DNA of 64,000 nt from an uncultured Paracoccaceae bacterium (GCA_947487205.1 CANKVU010000014.1:62001-126000); one strand, 5' to 3'. Shown: positions 46,613 through 56,185, counted from the first letter of the stretch. Translations and numbers: made by a program. Notes: generated by a model not told the origin, from the letters alone.

Positions 46613-46698
46613 GGCAGGGCCTTCGGATCAGGGATGTCGCCGCGCGGGCGCGGCGCGGGGCCGCGGATGGCCCGGCGGCGGGAGGCGGGGGGCGTCAT
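46609..46698 (-). CDS. 29-codon linking ORF between ABC ATPase and permease genes
   Basis: An ORF with ATG at 46698 overlapping the ATPase stop (ATGA) and TGA overlapping the permease ATG (ATGA). The peptide [20 protein letters not shown] is Pro/Arg-rich. The gap it fills has no obvious ribosome site for the permease, so it may serve to carry ribosomes across (translational coupling) rather than to make a functional peptide. Confidence 0.35.
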   Translation of the reverse strand: MTPPASRRRAIRGPAPRPRGDIPDPKALP

Positions 46699-47624
46699 GC
46701 CGCGTCCTTCCCCACGAGGTCGACGAAGATGTCCTCGAGCGAGGATTGCTCGGTGCGGACGTCGCGGGCACGCAGGCCGCGTTCGGACAGCGCGTTCAGA
46801 AGCCGGGTGATGCCGGTCCCGTCGCCGGTCGTGTCGTAGGTGTAGGTCAGTTCGCGGCCGTCCTCCGACAGGCTCAGGTCGTACTCGTCCAGCCCCTCGG
46901 GGACGCGACGGGCGGGCTCCATCAGCTCGATCACGAAGAGCTTGCGGCCGAGTTCCCGCATCAGCGCCGCCTTCTCGCGGACGAGCTTGATCTCGCCCTC
47001 CGAGATGATGCCGATCCGGTCCGCCATCGCCTCGGCCTCCTCGATGTAGTGGGTGGTCAGGATGATGGTGACGCCGTGGCGCTTCAGGTCGGCGACGGTG
47101 TCCCACATCTCCTTTCGCAGGCCGACATCGACGCCCGCCGTCGGCTCGTCGAGGAACAGGATGCGCGGCTCGTGGCTCAGCGCCTTGGCGATCAGCACCC
47201 GCCGCTTCATGCCGCCCGACAATTCGCGCACCTGCGCGTCGCGCTTGTCCCAGAGCGACAGCTGCCACAGCGTGCGTTCCAGGTAGGCCTCGTCCCGGCC
47301 CTTGCCGAAGAGGCCGCGCGAGAAGCGCACCGTGTTGATGACGCGCTCGAACGGTTCGAGGTTGACCTCCTGCGGGACGAGGCCGATCTGCGCCCGCGCC
47401 GCGCGGTATTCGGCGACGTTGTCGTGGCCGCCCACCAGCACGCGGCCGCTCGTGATCGAGGCGATCCCGCAGATGCAGGAGATGAGCGTGGTCTTTCCCG
47501 CCCCGTTGGGGCCGAGAAGGGCCAGGATCTCTCCTTCCTCGATGGCGAGGTCGATCTCCTTGAGGGCGTGGACGCCCCTTCCGTAACGCTTGGTCAGCTT
47601 CTCGACGGACACGATCGCGGCCAT
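46695..47624 (-). CDS. ABC transporter ATP-binding protein (YadG-like)
   Basis: A 309-residue ATPase. Walker A LLGPNGAGKTT, signature LSGGMKRRVLIAKAL, Walker B ILFLDEPTAGVD and switch His in LTTHYIEEAEAM are complete. The last 80 residues form the C-terminal extension seen in YadG/CcmA-type exporter ATPases. It pairs with the ABC-2 permease downstream. It is divergent from the flavoprotein at 47719. Confidence 0.94.
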   Translation of the reverse strand: MAAIVSVEKLTKRYGRGVHALKEIDLAIEEGEILALLGPNGAGKTTLISCICGIASITSGRVLVGGHDNVAEYRAARAQIGLVPQEVNLEPFERVINTVRFSRGLFGKGRDEAYLERTLWQLSLWDKRDAQVRELSGGMKRRVLIAKALSHEPRILFLDEPTAGVDVGLRKEMWDTVADLKRHGVTIILTTHYIEEAEAMADRIGIISEGEIKLVREKAALMRELGRKLFVIELMEPARRVPEGLDEYDLSLSEDGRELTYTYDTTGDGTGITRLLNALSERGLRARDVRTEQSSLEDIFVDLVGKDAA

Positions 47625-47718
47625 GGCACCTTCCTTTCGCGGCGGAGAGTAGCAGGTGGGCCGCCGGCCGAAAGCGGCAAGTCCTTGCGCTGGCGCACAG
47701 CGCCGCTATCCCGCGCGC

Positions 47719-48879
47719 ATGGAAACCTGCGACGTCCTCGTGATCGGCGCCGGCCCCGCCGGGCTGATGGCGGCCGAGACCGCGTCCCGCGCCGGCGCCC
47801 GCGTCCTGGTGGCCGACCGGATGCCCGCGCCGGCGCGCAAGTTCCTGATGGCGGGAAAGTCGGGCCTGAACCTGACCAAGGCGGAGGGCCCCGACCCGTT
47901 CCGCGCCGCCTATGGCTGCCCGCGGCTGGAGCCGATGCTCGACGCCTTCGGCCCCGCGGAGGTGCGCGCCTGGGCCGAGGGGCTGGGACAGGCGCTCTTC
48001 ACCGGCACCACGGGGCGGGTGTTTCCGGTGGCGATGAAGGCCTCGCCGCTGCTGCGGGCCTGGCTGGCGCGGCTGGAGGCGGCGGGGACGGTCCTGCGGA
48101 CCCGCTGGGACTGGACGGGCGGGACCGGGTTCGCGACCCCCGACGGCCCGGTCGAGGTCCGGGCCGGGGCCGTGGTGCTGGCGCTCGGGGGGGCGTCGTG
48201 GTCGCGGCTGGGATCGGACGGGCGCTGGGCCGGGCGGCTGGCCGCCGAGGGCCTGCCGGTCGCGCCCTTCGCGCCGGCCAATGCGGGGCTGTCGGTGGAG
48301 TGGTCGGCGCACATGGCCCCGCATCTGGGTCGCCCGGTGAAGAACACGGCCCTGGTGGTCGGCGGCACCGCCCGGCGGGGCGAGTTCGTGATCTCGGAGC
48401 GCGGGCTGGAGGGCGGCGGGATCTATGCGGTGTCGGCGGCGGTGCGGGCGGGCGCGGCCCTCGCCATCGACCTCAAGCCCGATCTCGAGGTGGCGGAGGT
48501 GTCGCGCCGCCTGGCGCGGGCCAGGGGCTCGATCTCCAACCGGCTCCGCAAGGCGCTCGGCCTCGACCCGGCGGCGATCGCGCTCCTGATGGAATTCGCC
48601 CGCCCCCTGCCGGCGGACCCGGCGGCGATCGTCAAGCGGCTGCCCGTGGCCCATGACGGGCTGCGGCCGCTGGATGAGGCCATCTCCACCGCCGGGGGGC
48701 TGTCCTGGGCGGCGCTCGACGACCGGCTGATGCTGCGCGACCGGCCCGGCACCTTCGCCTGCGGCGAGATGCTCGACTGGGAGGCGCCGACGGGCGGCTA
48801 CCTGATCACCGCCTGCCTCGCGACGGGGGCCTGGGCGGGGCAGGCGGCGGCCCGCGGGATCGGCGCGGGCCGGGCCTGA
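47719..48879 (+). CDS. NAD(P)/FAD-dependent flavoprotein (BaiN/HI0933-like, TIGR03862 type)
   Basis: A 386-residue FAD enzyme. CDVLVIGAGPAGLMAAETAS is the Rossmann fold; KFLMAGKSGLNLTKAEG and LALGGASWSRLGSDG are typical of the HI0933 family; CGEMLDWEAPTGGYLITACL binds FAD at the end. The reaction is not established for this branch. The ATG at 47719 is immediately before METCDVLV. It is divergent from the ABC ATPase gene. Confidence 0.9.
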   Translation: METCDVLVIGAGPAGLMAAETASRAGARVLVADRMPAPARKFLMAGKSGLNLTKAEGPDPFRAAYGCPRLEPMLDAFGPAEVRAWAEGLGQALFTGTTGRVFPVAMKASPLLRAWLARLEAAGTVLRTRWDWTGGTGFATPDGPVEVRAGAVVLALGGASWSRLGSDGRWAGRLAAEGLPVAPFAPANAGLSVEWSAHMAPHLGRPVKNTALVVGGTARRGEFVISERGLEGGGIYAVSAAVRAGAALAIDLKPDLEVAEVSRRLARARGSISNRLRKALGLDPAAIALLMEFARPLPADPAAIVKRLPVAHDGLRPLDEAISTAGGLSWAALDDRLMLRDRPGTFACGEMLDWEAPTGGYLITACLATGAWAGQAAARGIGAGRA

Positions 48880-48886
48880 CGCGCGG

Positions 48887-49522
48887 CTAGCGCCCGCGGC
48901 GGGAGAATGCCGTCAATCCGCCCAGCGCCAGCGCGAGGAGCGGCAGGCTCGCGGGCACCGGGATAGGCGACGGTCCGGGGCCTTCCGGGCCCGGTTCCCC
49001 GGGTCCGGGACCGACCTCCGACGCCAGGTCGATCCTGAGGAACGAGCCGGGATCGAAGCGCAGGCCGGTCACGTTGACGAACAGGTCGCCGCCGTCGAAC
49101 GAGACGTTCCCGTCCGCGATGCCGAGGGTCGTGACCTCCCGGTCCACCTGCGCGCCGGTGATCGTCACCAACGCGTCGGAGGAGAAGCCGAAGACGTACG
49201 AGTTCTGCAGCCACGGCGCGAAGGACCCCGACCCGGCATCGTCGAAATCCACCTCGATGAACGCCGCTCCCGCGTCGATCGAGGTGTCCACGATGGACGA
49301 TCCCGGCGGCCGGGGCAGATCTCCGAACAGGCTGTCGGCGCTGGGGAACTCGACCTCCGTGGCGGAGACGATGGCGCTGGCGGGGAAATCGTTGAGGAAG
49401 ATCTCGCTGCCGGAGGACACCTGGGAGACCGTGCCGATCCGAAGTTCGGTGCCGATCAGGCTGGCCTGGGCGGTCGTCGCGGAGATCGCGACGGTCGCGA
49501 CGATGAGAATGGATCTGACCAT
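48887..49522 (-). CDS. VPVPA-CTERM (PEP-CTERM-like) exported surface protein
   Basis: A 211-residue protein with a signal peptide (MVRSILIVATVAISATTAQA), a beta-rich secreted body and a C-terminal sorting signal: VPVPASLPLLALALGGLTAF followed by SRRGR. That tripartite tail matches VPLPA-CTERM, a variant processed by exosortase D. A Pro/Gly-rich linker (GPGPGEPGPEGPGPSPI) precedes it. GAGGA lies 6 bases before the ATG at 49522. No exosortase gene is in this window. It is likely an extracellular or biofilm-matrix protein. Confidence 0.8.
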   Translation of the reverse strand: MVRSILIVATVAISATTAQASLIGTELRIGTVSQVSSGSEIFLNDFPASAIVSATEVEFPSADSLFGDLPRPPGSSIVDTSIDAGAAFIEVDFDDAGSGSFAPWLQNSYVFGFSSDALVTITGAQVDREVTTLGIADGNVSFDGGDLFVNVTGLRFDPGSFLRIDLASEVGPGPGEPGPEGPGPSPIPVPASLPLLALALGGLTAFSRRGR

Positions 49523-49592
49523 GAATTGTCCTCGAATGACGTCGAATACCGCCGATGCTATCCATCGTTGACCAAGCGTCAATGTCTGGCGC

Positions 49593-50858
49593 TCACGCCG
49601 GTACCGCCCCGCCCCGCCGTTCGCGGATCGGCAGGTGCACCAGCGCCGAGAAGGCGCCGACGCCGACGCCGACCCACCAGACGGCGTCGTAGGTGCCCGT
49701 CATGTCGTAGAGTTCCCCGCCGAGCCACACGCCCATGAAGCTGCCGAGCTGATGGGAGAAGAACACCACGCCGTAGAGCGTGCCCATGTAGCGCAAGCCC
49801 CAGAGCGCGCCCACGAGCCCCGCCGTCAGCGGCACCGTGGCCAGCCAGAGCGCCCCCATCACCGCCGAGAAGGCCAGGACCGATCCGGGCGTGATCGGCG
49901 CCATGATGAACAGCGCCGAGGCGATCGTGCGGGCGGTGTAGATCCCCGCCAGCAGGTACTTGCGCGGAAACAGCGTCCCCGCCCATCCGGCCAGCAGCGT
50001 GCCGCCGATATTGGCCAGCCCGATCACCCCGATCGCCACCGCCCCGAGCGCGGCGGTGTCGCTCACCCCCAGCGCGGCGAGGGTGCCGGTGGGCTCGATC
50101 GCGGCGCACATCTCGGTCACGAGGGCGGGGAAATGCGCGGTGATGAATCCCAGCTGGTAGCCGCAGGAGAAGAAGCCCACGAAGATCAGCGTGTAGGAGG
50201 GATCGCGGAACGCCCGGCCGAGGAGCGCGCCCATGCTCTCCTCGATCTCGGCCGAGGGGGCTCGGGGCGCGCGCATCAGCGGCAGGACCGCCAGAACCGC
50301 CAGGATCGCGGCGGCGAAGATCACGAACACCGTCGACCAGGCGAAGACCGACATCAGCGCCTCGGCCACGGGCGGGCCCACGACCTGTCCCGCCGATCCG
50401 GCGGCGGTGGCGATGGCCAGCGCCATGGAGCGCCCCTGGTCCGTGGCCGCGCGGCCCACCATCGCGAGGATGACGCCGAAGCCGGTGCCGGCGATGCCGA
50501 AGCCCACCAGCACCTCGAGCGCCTGGTGGGCGCCGGGGGTCACCGCGACCGAGGACAGGACCAGGCCGGCGGCATAGAGGAGCGCGCCGCCGACGATGGC
50601 CTTGCGGTCGCCGAACCGCTCGGCGATGGCGGCGAAGACCGGCTGGCCGATCCCCCAGGCGAGGTTCTGGATCGCGATGGCGAGCGAGAACTCGGCCCTG
50701 GGCCAGCCGAACTCGGACGCGACGGGGATCTGGAAGACGCCGAAGCTGGCGCGGATGGCGAAGCTGACCATCAGCACGAGGCTGCCGGCGACGAGGACCG
50801 GGGTGACGAGGGACGCGCGCGCGGGGGCCGGGGACGAGCCGGGGCTGGTGGAGGTCAT
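49593..50858 (-). CDS. MFS transporter
   Basis: A 421-residue permease with 12 expected helices. GFWPRAEFSLAIAIQNLAWG-type helix 2 (seen as GWPRAEFSLAIAIQNLAWGI), the loop AERFGDRKAIVGGALL and GAALWGLRYMGTLYG-like helix 11 region fit the OFA/monocarboxylate group, suggesting an organic-acid substrate. The ATG at 50858 has AAAGGCGG upstream; ATG at 50879 is also in frame. It starts 24 bases after the mechanosensitive channel stop. Confidence 0.88.
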   Translation of the reverse strand: MTSTSPGSSPAPARASLVTPVLVAGSLVLMVSFAIRASFGVFQIPVASEFGWPRAEFSLAIAIQNLAWGIGQPVFAAIAERFGDRKAIVGGALLYAAGLVLSSVAVTPGAHQALEVLVGFGIAGTGFGVILAMVGRAATDQGRSMALAIATAAGSAGQVVGPPVAEALMSVFAWSTVFVIFAAAILAVLAVLPLMRAPRAPSAEIEESMGALLGRAFRDPSYTLIFVGFFSCGYQLGFITAHFPALVTEMCAAIEPTGTLAALGVSDTAALGAVAIGVIGLANIGGTLLAGWAGTLFPRKYLLAGIYTARTIASALFIMAPITPGSVLAFSAVMGALWLATVPLTAGLVGALWGLRYMGTLYGVVFFSHQLGSFMGVWLGGELYDMTGTYDAVWWVGVGVGAFSALVHLPIRERRGGAVPA

Positions 50859-50882
50859 GGAGGTCCGCCTTTCCGCCATTGC

Positions 50883-52250
50883 TTACGCCGGGTCGCCGCC
50901 CCCCGGCAAGCTGTCCGGGGCGGACCGGGCGGACCCGGCGGGGGGCGCGGCGTCGAGGACGCGGACCTCGCGCTGGGGGAAGGGGATCGAGATGCCGTGC
51001 GCCTTGAACGCGTCCCAGAGCGCCAGGTAGACGTTGCCGCGGATATTGGTCAGCCCGCCCGTGGGGTCGGTGATCCAGAAGCGCAGGATGTAATCCACCG
51101 AACTGTCGCCGAAGCCCACGATGTGGCAGACGGGCCGGCGGTCGGACAGCACCCGGTCGACCCCCAGGGCGGCGTCGATGGCCACGCGCCGGACCCGGTG
51201 CGGATCGTCGGCGTAGGCGCAGCCGAAGAACACGTCGAGGCGGACGAAATCGTTGGAATGGCTCCAGTTCACCACCTGCCCGGTGATCAGGTCCTCGTTC
51301 GGGATCAGGTATTCCTTGCCGTCGCGCGTGGTGATCGAGGCGTAGCGGGCGCCGAGCGTGTTGATCCAGCCGAAGGTCTCGCCGAGCGAGATCACGTCGC
51401 CCGGCTTGATCGACTTGTCGAGCAGGATGATCACGCCCGAGACGAGGTTCGACACCACCTTCTGGAGGCCGAAGCCGAGGCCGACGCCGATCGCCCCCGA
51501 CAGCACCGCGAGCCCCGTGAGGTCCACGCCCACCGCCTTGAGCCCGGCGAAGAGCGCGATGCCGTAGAGCGCGATCTGCAGCACCTTGACCAGGAGCACG
51601 CGCAAGGACGGGGAGATGTCCTCGGAGCGGCGGATGCGGTCGGCGCCGGCATGGGACAGGAACCGCGCCGCGACGAAGAACAGGGTCACGAGGACTACCG
51701 CCTTGACGAGCGTCAGGAGGGTCAGGCGCACCGCGCCCAGGGTGAGGCCGACGCCGTCGAGGGCGCGCGCCACCTCGTCCGTCAGGCCGAACACCCACAG
51801 CGTGACATAGACCCAGAGCAGCCAGCGCACCACGGTCCTGAGGGCGGGGTTGCGGACCAGCCGCGAGCCGATGATCACCGTGAGCCAGGCGGTGGCGAGC
51901 GTCGCGGCCAGTTCCAGCAGGAAGCTGCGGGAGGGCAGCGGCGTGATCGCCCGCATCGTCAGCGTCGCGGCCCACATGAGCAGCGCGAAGAAGATCAGCT
52001 TCAGCCGCCTCTGCACCACCAGGAGCGCGCGCAGCCGCCATATCGGCCAGTCCCGCCCCTTCATCCAGTCGCGCATCCGCGGGCCGGCCTGGCGGCCGAG
52101 GAGCAGCGCCGCGGCGATCGTCGCGGCGATCAGCGCGACCTGCCACAACCGCGAGGGCAGCATCATGTTGCGGGCCTGCAGCAGCGCGAGCCGCCAGATG
52201 TGCTGCAATTCGTCGAGGACGGGGGCGAGGTCGATATCCATCGCCGGCAT
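50883..52250 (-). CDS. MscS-family mechanosensitive channel
   Basis: A 455-residue protein with four or five N-terminal helices before the MscS core. The pore helix region GVGLGFGLQKVVSNLVSG is characteristic, with LDKSIKPGDVISLGETFGWI (beta domain) and PNEDLITGQVVNWSHSN. The C-terminal half is cytoplasmic, with an extra Pro/Ala tail. It should open on membrane tension to release solutes. The start could be ATG 52250 or 52241; neither has a good ribosome site. Confidence 0.92.
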   Translation of the reverse strand: MPAMDIDLAPVLDELQHIWRLALLQARNMMLPSRLWQVALIAATIAAALLLGRQAGPRMRDWMKGRDWPIWRLRALLVVQRRLKLIFFALLMWAATLTMRAITPLPSRSFLLELAATLATAWLTVIIGSRLVRNPALRTVVRWLLWVYVTLWVFGLTDEVARALDGVGLTLGAVRLTLLTLVKAVVLVTLFFVAARFLSHAGADRIRRSEDISPSLRVLLVKVLQIALYGIALFAGLKAVGVDLTGLAVLSGAIGVGLGFGLQKVVSNLVSGVIILLDKSIKPGDVISLGETFGWINTLGARYASITTRDGKEYLIPNEDLITGQVVNWSHSNDFVRLDVFFGCAYADDPHRVRRVAIDAALGVDRVLSDRRPVCHIVGFGDSSVDYILRFWITDPTGGLTNIRGNVYLALWDAFKAHGISIPFPQREVRVLDAAPPAGSARSAPDSLPGGGDPA

Positions 52251-52332
52251 TGATGCGTGCGCGCGCCGCTCCGGGCAAGCCTCTGCTGCGGCGGGCCGGC
52301 CACCGCTCACGCCGCCGCGAGCGCCTTTGCCG

Positions 52333-52361
52333 TTGAAACCGCGCCGGCATGAGCGTATCCG
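52333..52361 (+). promoter_or_regulatory. Putative leuC promoter
   Basis: TTGAAA (52333-52338) and TATCCG (52356-52361) are separated by 17 bases in the 261-base gap before leuC. The predicted transcript start would fall near 52368, beside ATG 52370, which opens a 28-codon frame ending at 52456 with four Leu codons. The -10 is weak, so this is tentative. Confidence 0.35.
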
Positions 52362-52511
52362 GTTCGGTCATGGAACCCGTGTTCGATATCGGCGATCACG
52401 CCCGCCTGCCGTGGCGGTTCCATTATGCCCGCCTCGGGGTTCTGGCACGGCTTTGAGCGGCGCGACCCCGCCCCACGCCCGAACGCAGGACATCGACGAA
52501 GGAACGCCGCC

Positions 52512-53936
52512 ATGGCCGGCAAGACGCTCTACGACAAGATCTGGGACGCCCATCTGGTGCACGAGGACGCCGACGGCACGTCGCTCCTCTATATCGACCG
52601 CCACCTGGTCCACGAGGTGACGAGCCCGCAGGCCTTCGAAGGTCTGCGGATGGCGGGCCGCACGGTGCGCAAGCCCGGGAACACCATCGCCGTGCCCGAC
52701 CACAACGTGCCGACCTGGGAAGACCGGGCCAAGGGCATCGAGGACGAGCAGAGCCGCATCCAGGTCGAGGCGCTCGACACCAATGCGCGCGATTTCGGCA
52801 TCCACTACTACCCCGTGAGCGACGTGCGCCAGGGGATCGTGCATATCATCGGCCCGGAGCAGGGCTGGACCCTGCCGGGGATGACGGTCGTCTGCGGCGA
52901 CAGCCACACCGCGACCCACGGCGCCTTCGGCGCGCTGGCCCACGGCATCGGCACGTCGGAGGTGGAGCACGTGCTGGCCACCCAGACGCTGATCCAGTCC
53001 AAGTCGAGGAACATGAAGGTGGAGGTGACGGGCACGCTGCCCGAGCATGTCACCGCCAAGGACATCGTCCTGAACATCATCGCCCGCACCGGCACGGCGG
53101 GCGGCACCGGCTATGTCATTGAATATTGCGGCGAGGCGATCCGCGCGCTGTCGATGGAAGGCCGGATGACGATCTGCAACATGGCGATCGAGGGGGGCGC
53201 GCGGGCCGGCCTGATCGCCCCCGACCAGACGACCTTCGACTATGTCGAGGGCCGCCCGCACGCGCCGAAGGGCGCCCAGTGGGAGGCGGCGCTGAACTGG
53301 TGGCGCACGCTCTATTCCGACGACGATGCCCATTGGGACAAGGTCGTGACCCTGAAGGCCGAGGAGATCGAGCCGACCGTGACCTGGGGCACCTCGCCCG
53401 AGGACGCGCTGCCGATCTCGGCCAGCGTGCCCGATCCCGACGATTTCCAGGGCGGCAAGCGCGACGCGGCGAAGCGGGCGCTCGACTACATGGGCCTGAC
53501 GCCGGGCACCCGGCTGGCCGACATCGAGATCGACACGGTGTTCCTCGGCTCCTGCACCAACGGGCGGATCGAGGACCTGCGCGCCGCCGCCGCGATCCTG
53601 AAGGGCAAGCGGATCAAGGAGGGCCTGCGGGCCATGGTGGTGCCCGGATCGGGCCTGGTGCGCGCCCAGGCCGAGGAGGAGGGGCTGGCCGACATCTTTC
53701 GCGCGGCCGGGTTCGAATGGCGCATGGCGGGCTGTTCCATGTGCCTGGGCATGAATCCCGACCAGCTGGCCCCCGGCGAACGCTGCGCGGCGACCTCGAA
53801 CCGCAATTTCGAGGGGCGCCAGGGGCGCGGCGGGCGCACCCACCTGATGTCGCCCGCCATGGCGGCCGCCGCGGCGGTGACCGGGCGGCTGACCGACGTG
53901 CGCGCGCTGTCCGAGCCGGCGCCGGAACCGGCCTGA
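52512..53936 (+). CDS. leuC: 3-isopropylmalate dehydratase large subunit
   Basis: A 474-residue aconitase-family subunit that isomerises 2- to 3-isopropylmalate. The [4Fe-4S] cysteines are in [13 protein letters not shown] and [30 protein letters not shown] and [19 protein letters not shown] (abridged [14 protein letters not shown]) are family markers. The ATG at 52512 follows AAGGAA. It is separated from its partner leuD by an inserted sulfotransferase-like gene. Confidence 0.97.
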   Translation: MAGKTLYDKIWDAHLVHEDADGTSLLYIDRHLVHEVTSPQAFEGLRMAGRTVRKPGNTIAVPDHNVPTWEDRAKGIEDEQSRIQVEALDTNARDFGIHYYPVSDVRQGIVHIIGPEQGWTLPGMTVVCGDSHTATHGAFGALAHGIGTSEVEHVLATQTLIQSKSRNMKVEVTGTLPEHVTAKDIVLNIIARTGTAGGTGYVIEYCGEAIRALSMEGRMTICNMAIEGGARAGLIAPDQTTFDYVEGRPHAPKGAQWEAALNWWRTLYSDDDAHWDKVVTLKAEEIEPTVTWGTSPEDALPISASVPDPDDFQGGKRDAAKRALDYMGLTPGTRLADIEIDTVFLGSCTNGRIEDLRAAAAILKGKRIKEGLRAMVVPGSGLVRAQAEEEGLADIFRAAGFEWRMAGCSMCLGMNPDQLAPGERCAATSNRNFEGRQGRGGRTHLMSPAMAAAAAVTGRLTDVRALSEPAPEPA

Positions 53937-53945
53937 GCGCGGGCC

Positions 53946-54980
53946 ATGTGCGCCCCGCCGAACGCCGCCCGGCAGGACGACGACCGCGCCCGCCTGCTGG
54001 GCGGCACCGGCCCCGCCCCGCGCGCCTGGCACGTGGCGGGGCTTCGCCGTCCCGACGCCCGGGCCTTCGCCCGGCCGCACGACTTCGCCCGGGGCGCGGC
54101 GGCGGCGGCGATCCCGCGCGACGGCTCGATCTATGCGCTCGACCCGGTCGGGGGGGCGGCGTGGCTCTGCGACGTGCCCTATCGCGACCTGGTGGGCGCG
54201 CCCTTCGCCTATGCCCGGCAGGCCGAGCGGGCGCGGGTGATCGCGCGGCTGCCCGCCGCGGCGCTGCCGGCGCCCGCGGGGGCGCGCCCGGCGATCGGCC
54301 TGTTCTCCATCGGGCGGTGCGGATCGACGCTCCTGTCGCGCATCCTGGGGGCGGCGGGCGCGCAGGTGCTGAGCGAGCTCGATGCCTTCACCGCGATCGG
54401 GCAAGCCGCGCGCCGCTGGCCGTCGGACCCCGCGGTGCAGGCCCGGCTGACGCGGCTGGCCGGCGCGGCGATCGGCGCGGCCGGCGCCGCCCTCCCGCCG
54501 GGCGACCTGGTGCTGAAATTCCGCAGCCAAGCGATGCAGGCCGCGCAGGCGATCACCGCGGCGGGCCTGCGCCCGGTGCTGCTGGTGCGCGGGATCGCCG
54601 ATTGGGCGGTGTCGAATGCGCGCCACTTCCCCGCCGACCCGCCCGAGGGCCGCGTCGACGCCATGGCCCGCGGGCTGCAGGACATGGCGGCGCTGCCCCG
54701 GCCGCCCTGCCTGCTCGCCTACGAGCGGGTGCTCGCCGATCCGGTGGGCGCGGCCGAGACCTGCCTTGGCCGGGCGGTGCCGGCCGCGCGGCACGACGCG
54801 ATCCGCGCCTGCCTCGGCCGGCACAGCCAGAGCGGCACCGCGCTCGAACGGCCGCGGGCCGATGCCTCCCACCGCGACCTGGCGCGCGCCGCCGACCTCT
54901 GGTCGCGGCTGGCCGATCCCGGGGCGCTGCGGCGGCTCGGGATCGGCCCCGACCTCCTTCCCCTGACCCCGAGAGCATGA
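53946..54980 (+). CDS. Sulfotransferase-like P-loop protein between leuC and leuD
   Basis: A 344-residue protein starting 9 bases after leuC and ending 3 bases before the leuD ATG. IGLFSIGRCGSTLLSRILG (about 117-135) resembles the PAPS 5'-phosphosulfate loop of sulfotransferases, and LVLKFRSQAMQAAQ plus VLLVRGIADWAVSNARHF resembles the 3'-phosphate-binding part. Ala/Arg/Pro-rich composition and low sequence complexity lower confidence. It is probably not a leucine-biosynthesis enzyme; it may simply ride in the operon. Confidence 0.6.
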   Translation: MCAPPNAARQDDDRARLLGGTGPAPRAWHVAGLRRPDARAFARPHDFARGAAAAAIPRDGSIYALDPVGGAAWLCDVPYRDLVGAPFAYARQAERARVIARLPAAALPAPAGARPAIGLFSIGRCGSTLLSRILGAAGAQVLSELDAFTAIGQAARRWPSDPAVQARLTRLAGAAIGAAGAALPPGDLVLKFRSQAMQAAQAITAAGLRPVLLVRGIADWAVSNARHFPADPPEGRVDAMARGLQDMAALPRPPCLLAYERVLADPVGAAETCLGRAVPAARHDAIRACLGRHSQSGTALERPRADASHRDLARAADLWSRLADPGALRRLGIGPDLLPLTPRA

Positions 54981-54983
54981 TCC

Positions 54984-55589
54984 ATGGACAAGTTCACCAC
55001 CCTGCACGGCATCGCCGCCCCCCTGCCGCTGATCAATGTCGACACCGACATGATCATCCCCAAGCAGTTCCTGAAGACGATCAAGCGCGAGGGGCTGGGC
55101 GTGAACCTCTTCGACGAGATGCGCTATGACGACGACGGCCGGGAGAAGCCCGACTTCGTCCTGAACCGCCCGGCCTATCGCGACGCCGAGATCCTGATCG
55201 CGGGCGAGAATTTCGGCTGCGGCTCCAGCCGGGAGCACGCGCCGTGGGCGATCAAGGATTTCGGCATCCGCTGCATCGTGGCGCCGTCCTATGCCGACAT
55301 CTTCTTCAACAACTGCTTCAAGAACGGCATCCTGCCCGTCGTGCTGCCGCCGGAGCAGGTCGACCGGCTGATGGACGAGGCCGGCAAGGGATCGAACGCG
55401 CGCCTGACCGTGGACCTGGAGAACCAGGAGATCACGACCCCGTCCGGCGAGAAGATCCCCTTCGACGTGGACCCGTTCCGCAAGCATTGCCTGATCGAGG
55501 GGCTCGACGATATCGGGCTGACGCTGGAGCGGGCCTCGGCGATCGAGAGCTTCGAGGCGGAGGCCGCGCAATCGCGCCCCTGGGTCTGA
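54984..55589 (+). CDS. leuD: 3-isopropylmalate dehydratase small subunit
   Basis: A 201-residue swivel-domain subunit. [40 protein letters not shown] (abridged [17 protein letters not shown]) and [14 protein letters not shown] are diagnostic. It starts 3 bases after the sulfotransferase-like gene, so the three are one transcript. The product pairs with LeuC. Confidence 0.97.
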   Translation: MDKFTTLHGIAAPLPLINVDTDMIIPKQFLKTIKREGLGVNLFDEMRYDDDGREKPDFVLNRPAYRDAEILIAGENFGCGSSREHAPWAIKDFGIRCIVAPSYADIFFNNCFKNGILPVVLPPEQVDRLMDEAGKGSNARLTVDLENQEITTPSGEKIPFDVDPFRKHCLIEGLDDIGLTLERASAIESFEAEAAQSRPWV

Positions 55590-55627
55590 TCGGGACGGGG
55601 CGCGCGGCGATGGCGGGGTCGGGGCCG

Positions 55628-56185
55628 CTAGCGCCGCCCCGACCGCAGGCCCGCATTGGCGGCGATCAGGACGATGCCCCCCATCTCGAGGACCGAATCG
55701 GCCTTGATCCCCAGGAGGCCGGGCCGGAACAGCAGCTGGTCGACATGATGGAAGCTCGCCGCGCGGATCGTCACATAGGCCAGCACCGCCCCCACCCCCA
55801 GGAGCGCGGGCCAGAGCCGGGCCAGGTGGCGGCGCATCAGGACAGCCGCGAGGAGGGTGGCGATCGCGGCGAGGATCGCCACCGCCTCGATGAAGCGGAG
55901 CTGCACGGCGCCGCGGTCGCGGTACCAGCCCTGCGCGCGCGCCAGGCAGCGCCCCGTCACGGTCAGCAGGGTCTGCAGGTCGAGCTGCTTGTTGAGTCCC
56001 AGCGCCACCATCAGGAGCGCGGCGCCCGTCCAGAACGCGCGTTCCCGCCCCGTGCCCGACCGCGCGGCGCGCAGGCAGAGCAGCGCCGCCACCGCATAGG
56101 CCGCGACCACGGTCCAGCCCCAGAGGTCGGGATCGCCGATCGCGGGCATCCATCCCCGCGCGATGCAGTCCATGTCGAACGTCAT
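55628..56185 (-). CDS. Small integral membrane protein of unknown function
   Basis: A 185-residue protein with five predicted helices (WGWTVVAAYAVAALLCLRA, AFWTGAALLMVALGLNKQLD, FIEAVAILAAIATLLAAVL, LWPALLGVGAVLAYVTIRA and GGIVLIAANAGL). The motif LNKQLDLQTLLT is striking and reused in relatives I recall from Rhodobacteraceae, but no function is known. It is on the opposite strand, between leuD and the secreted nuclease-like gene. The ATG at 56185 gives MTFDMDCIARGW. Confidence 0.7.
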   Translation of the reverse strand: MTFDMDCIARGWMPAIGDPDLWGWTVVAAYAVAALLCLRAARSGTGRERAFWTGAALLMVALGLNKQLDLQTLLTVTGRCLARAQGWYRDRGAVQLRFIEAVAILAAIATLLAAVLMRRHLARLWPALLGVGAVLAYVTIRAASFHHVDQLLFRPGLLGIKADSVLEMGGIVLIAANAGLRSGRR

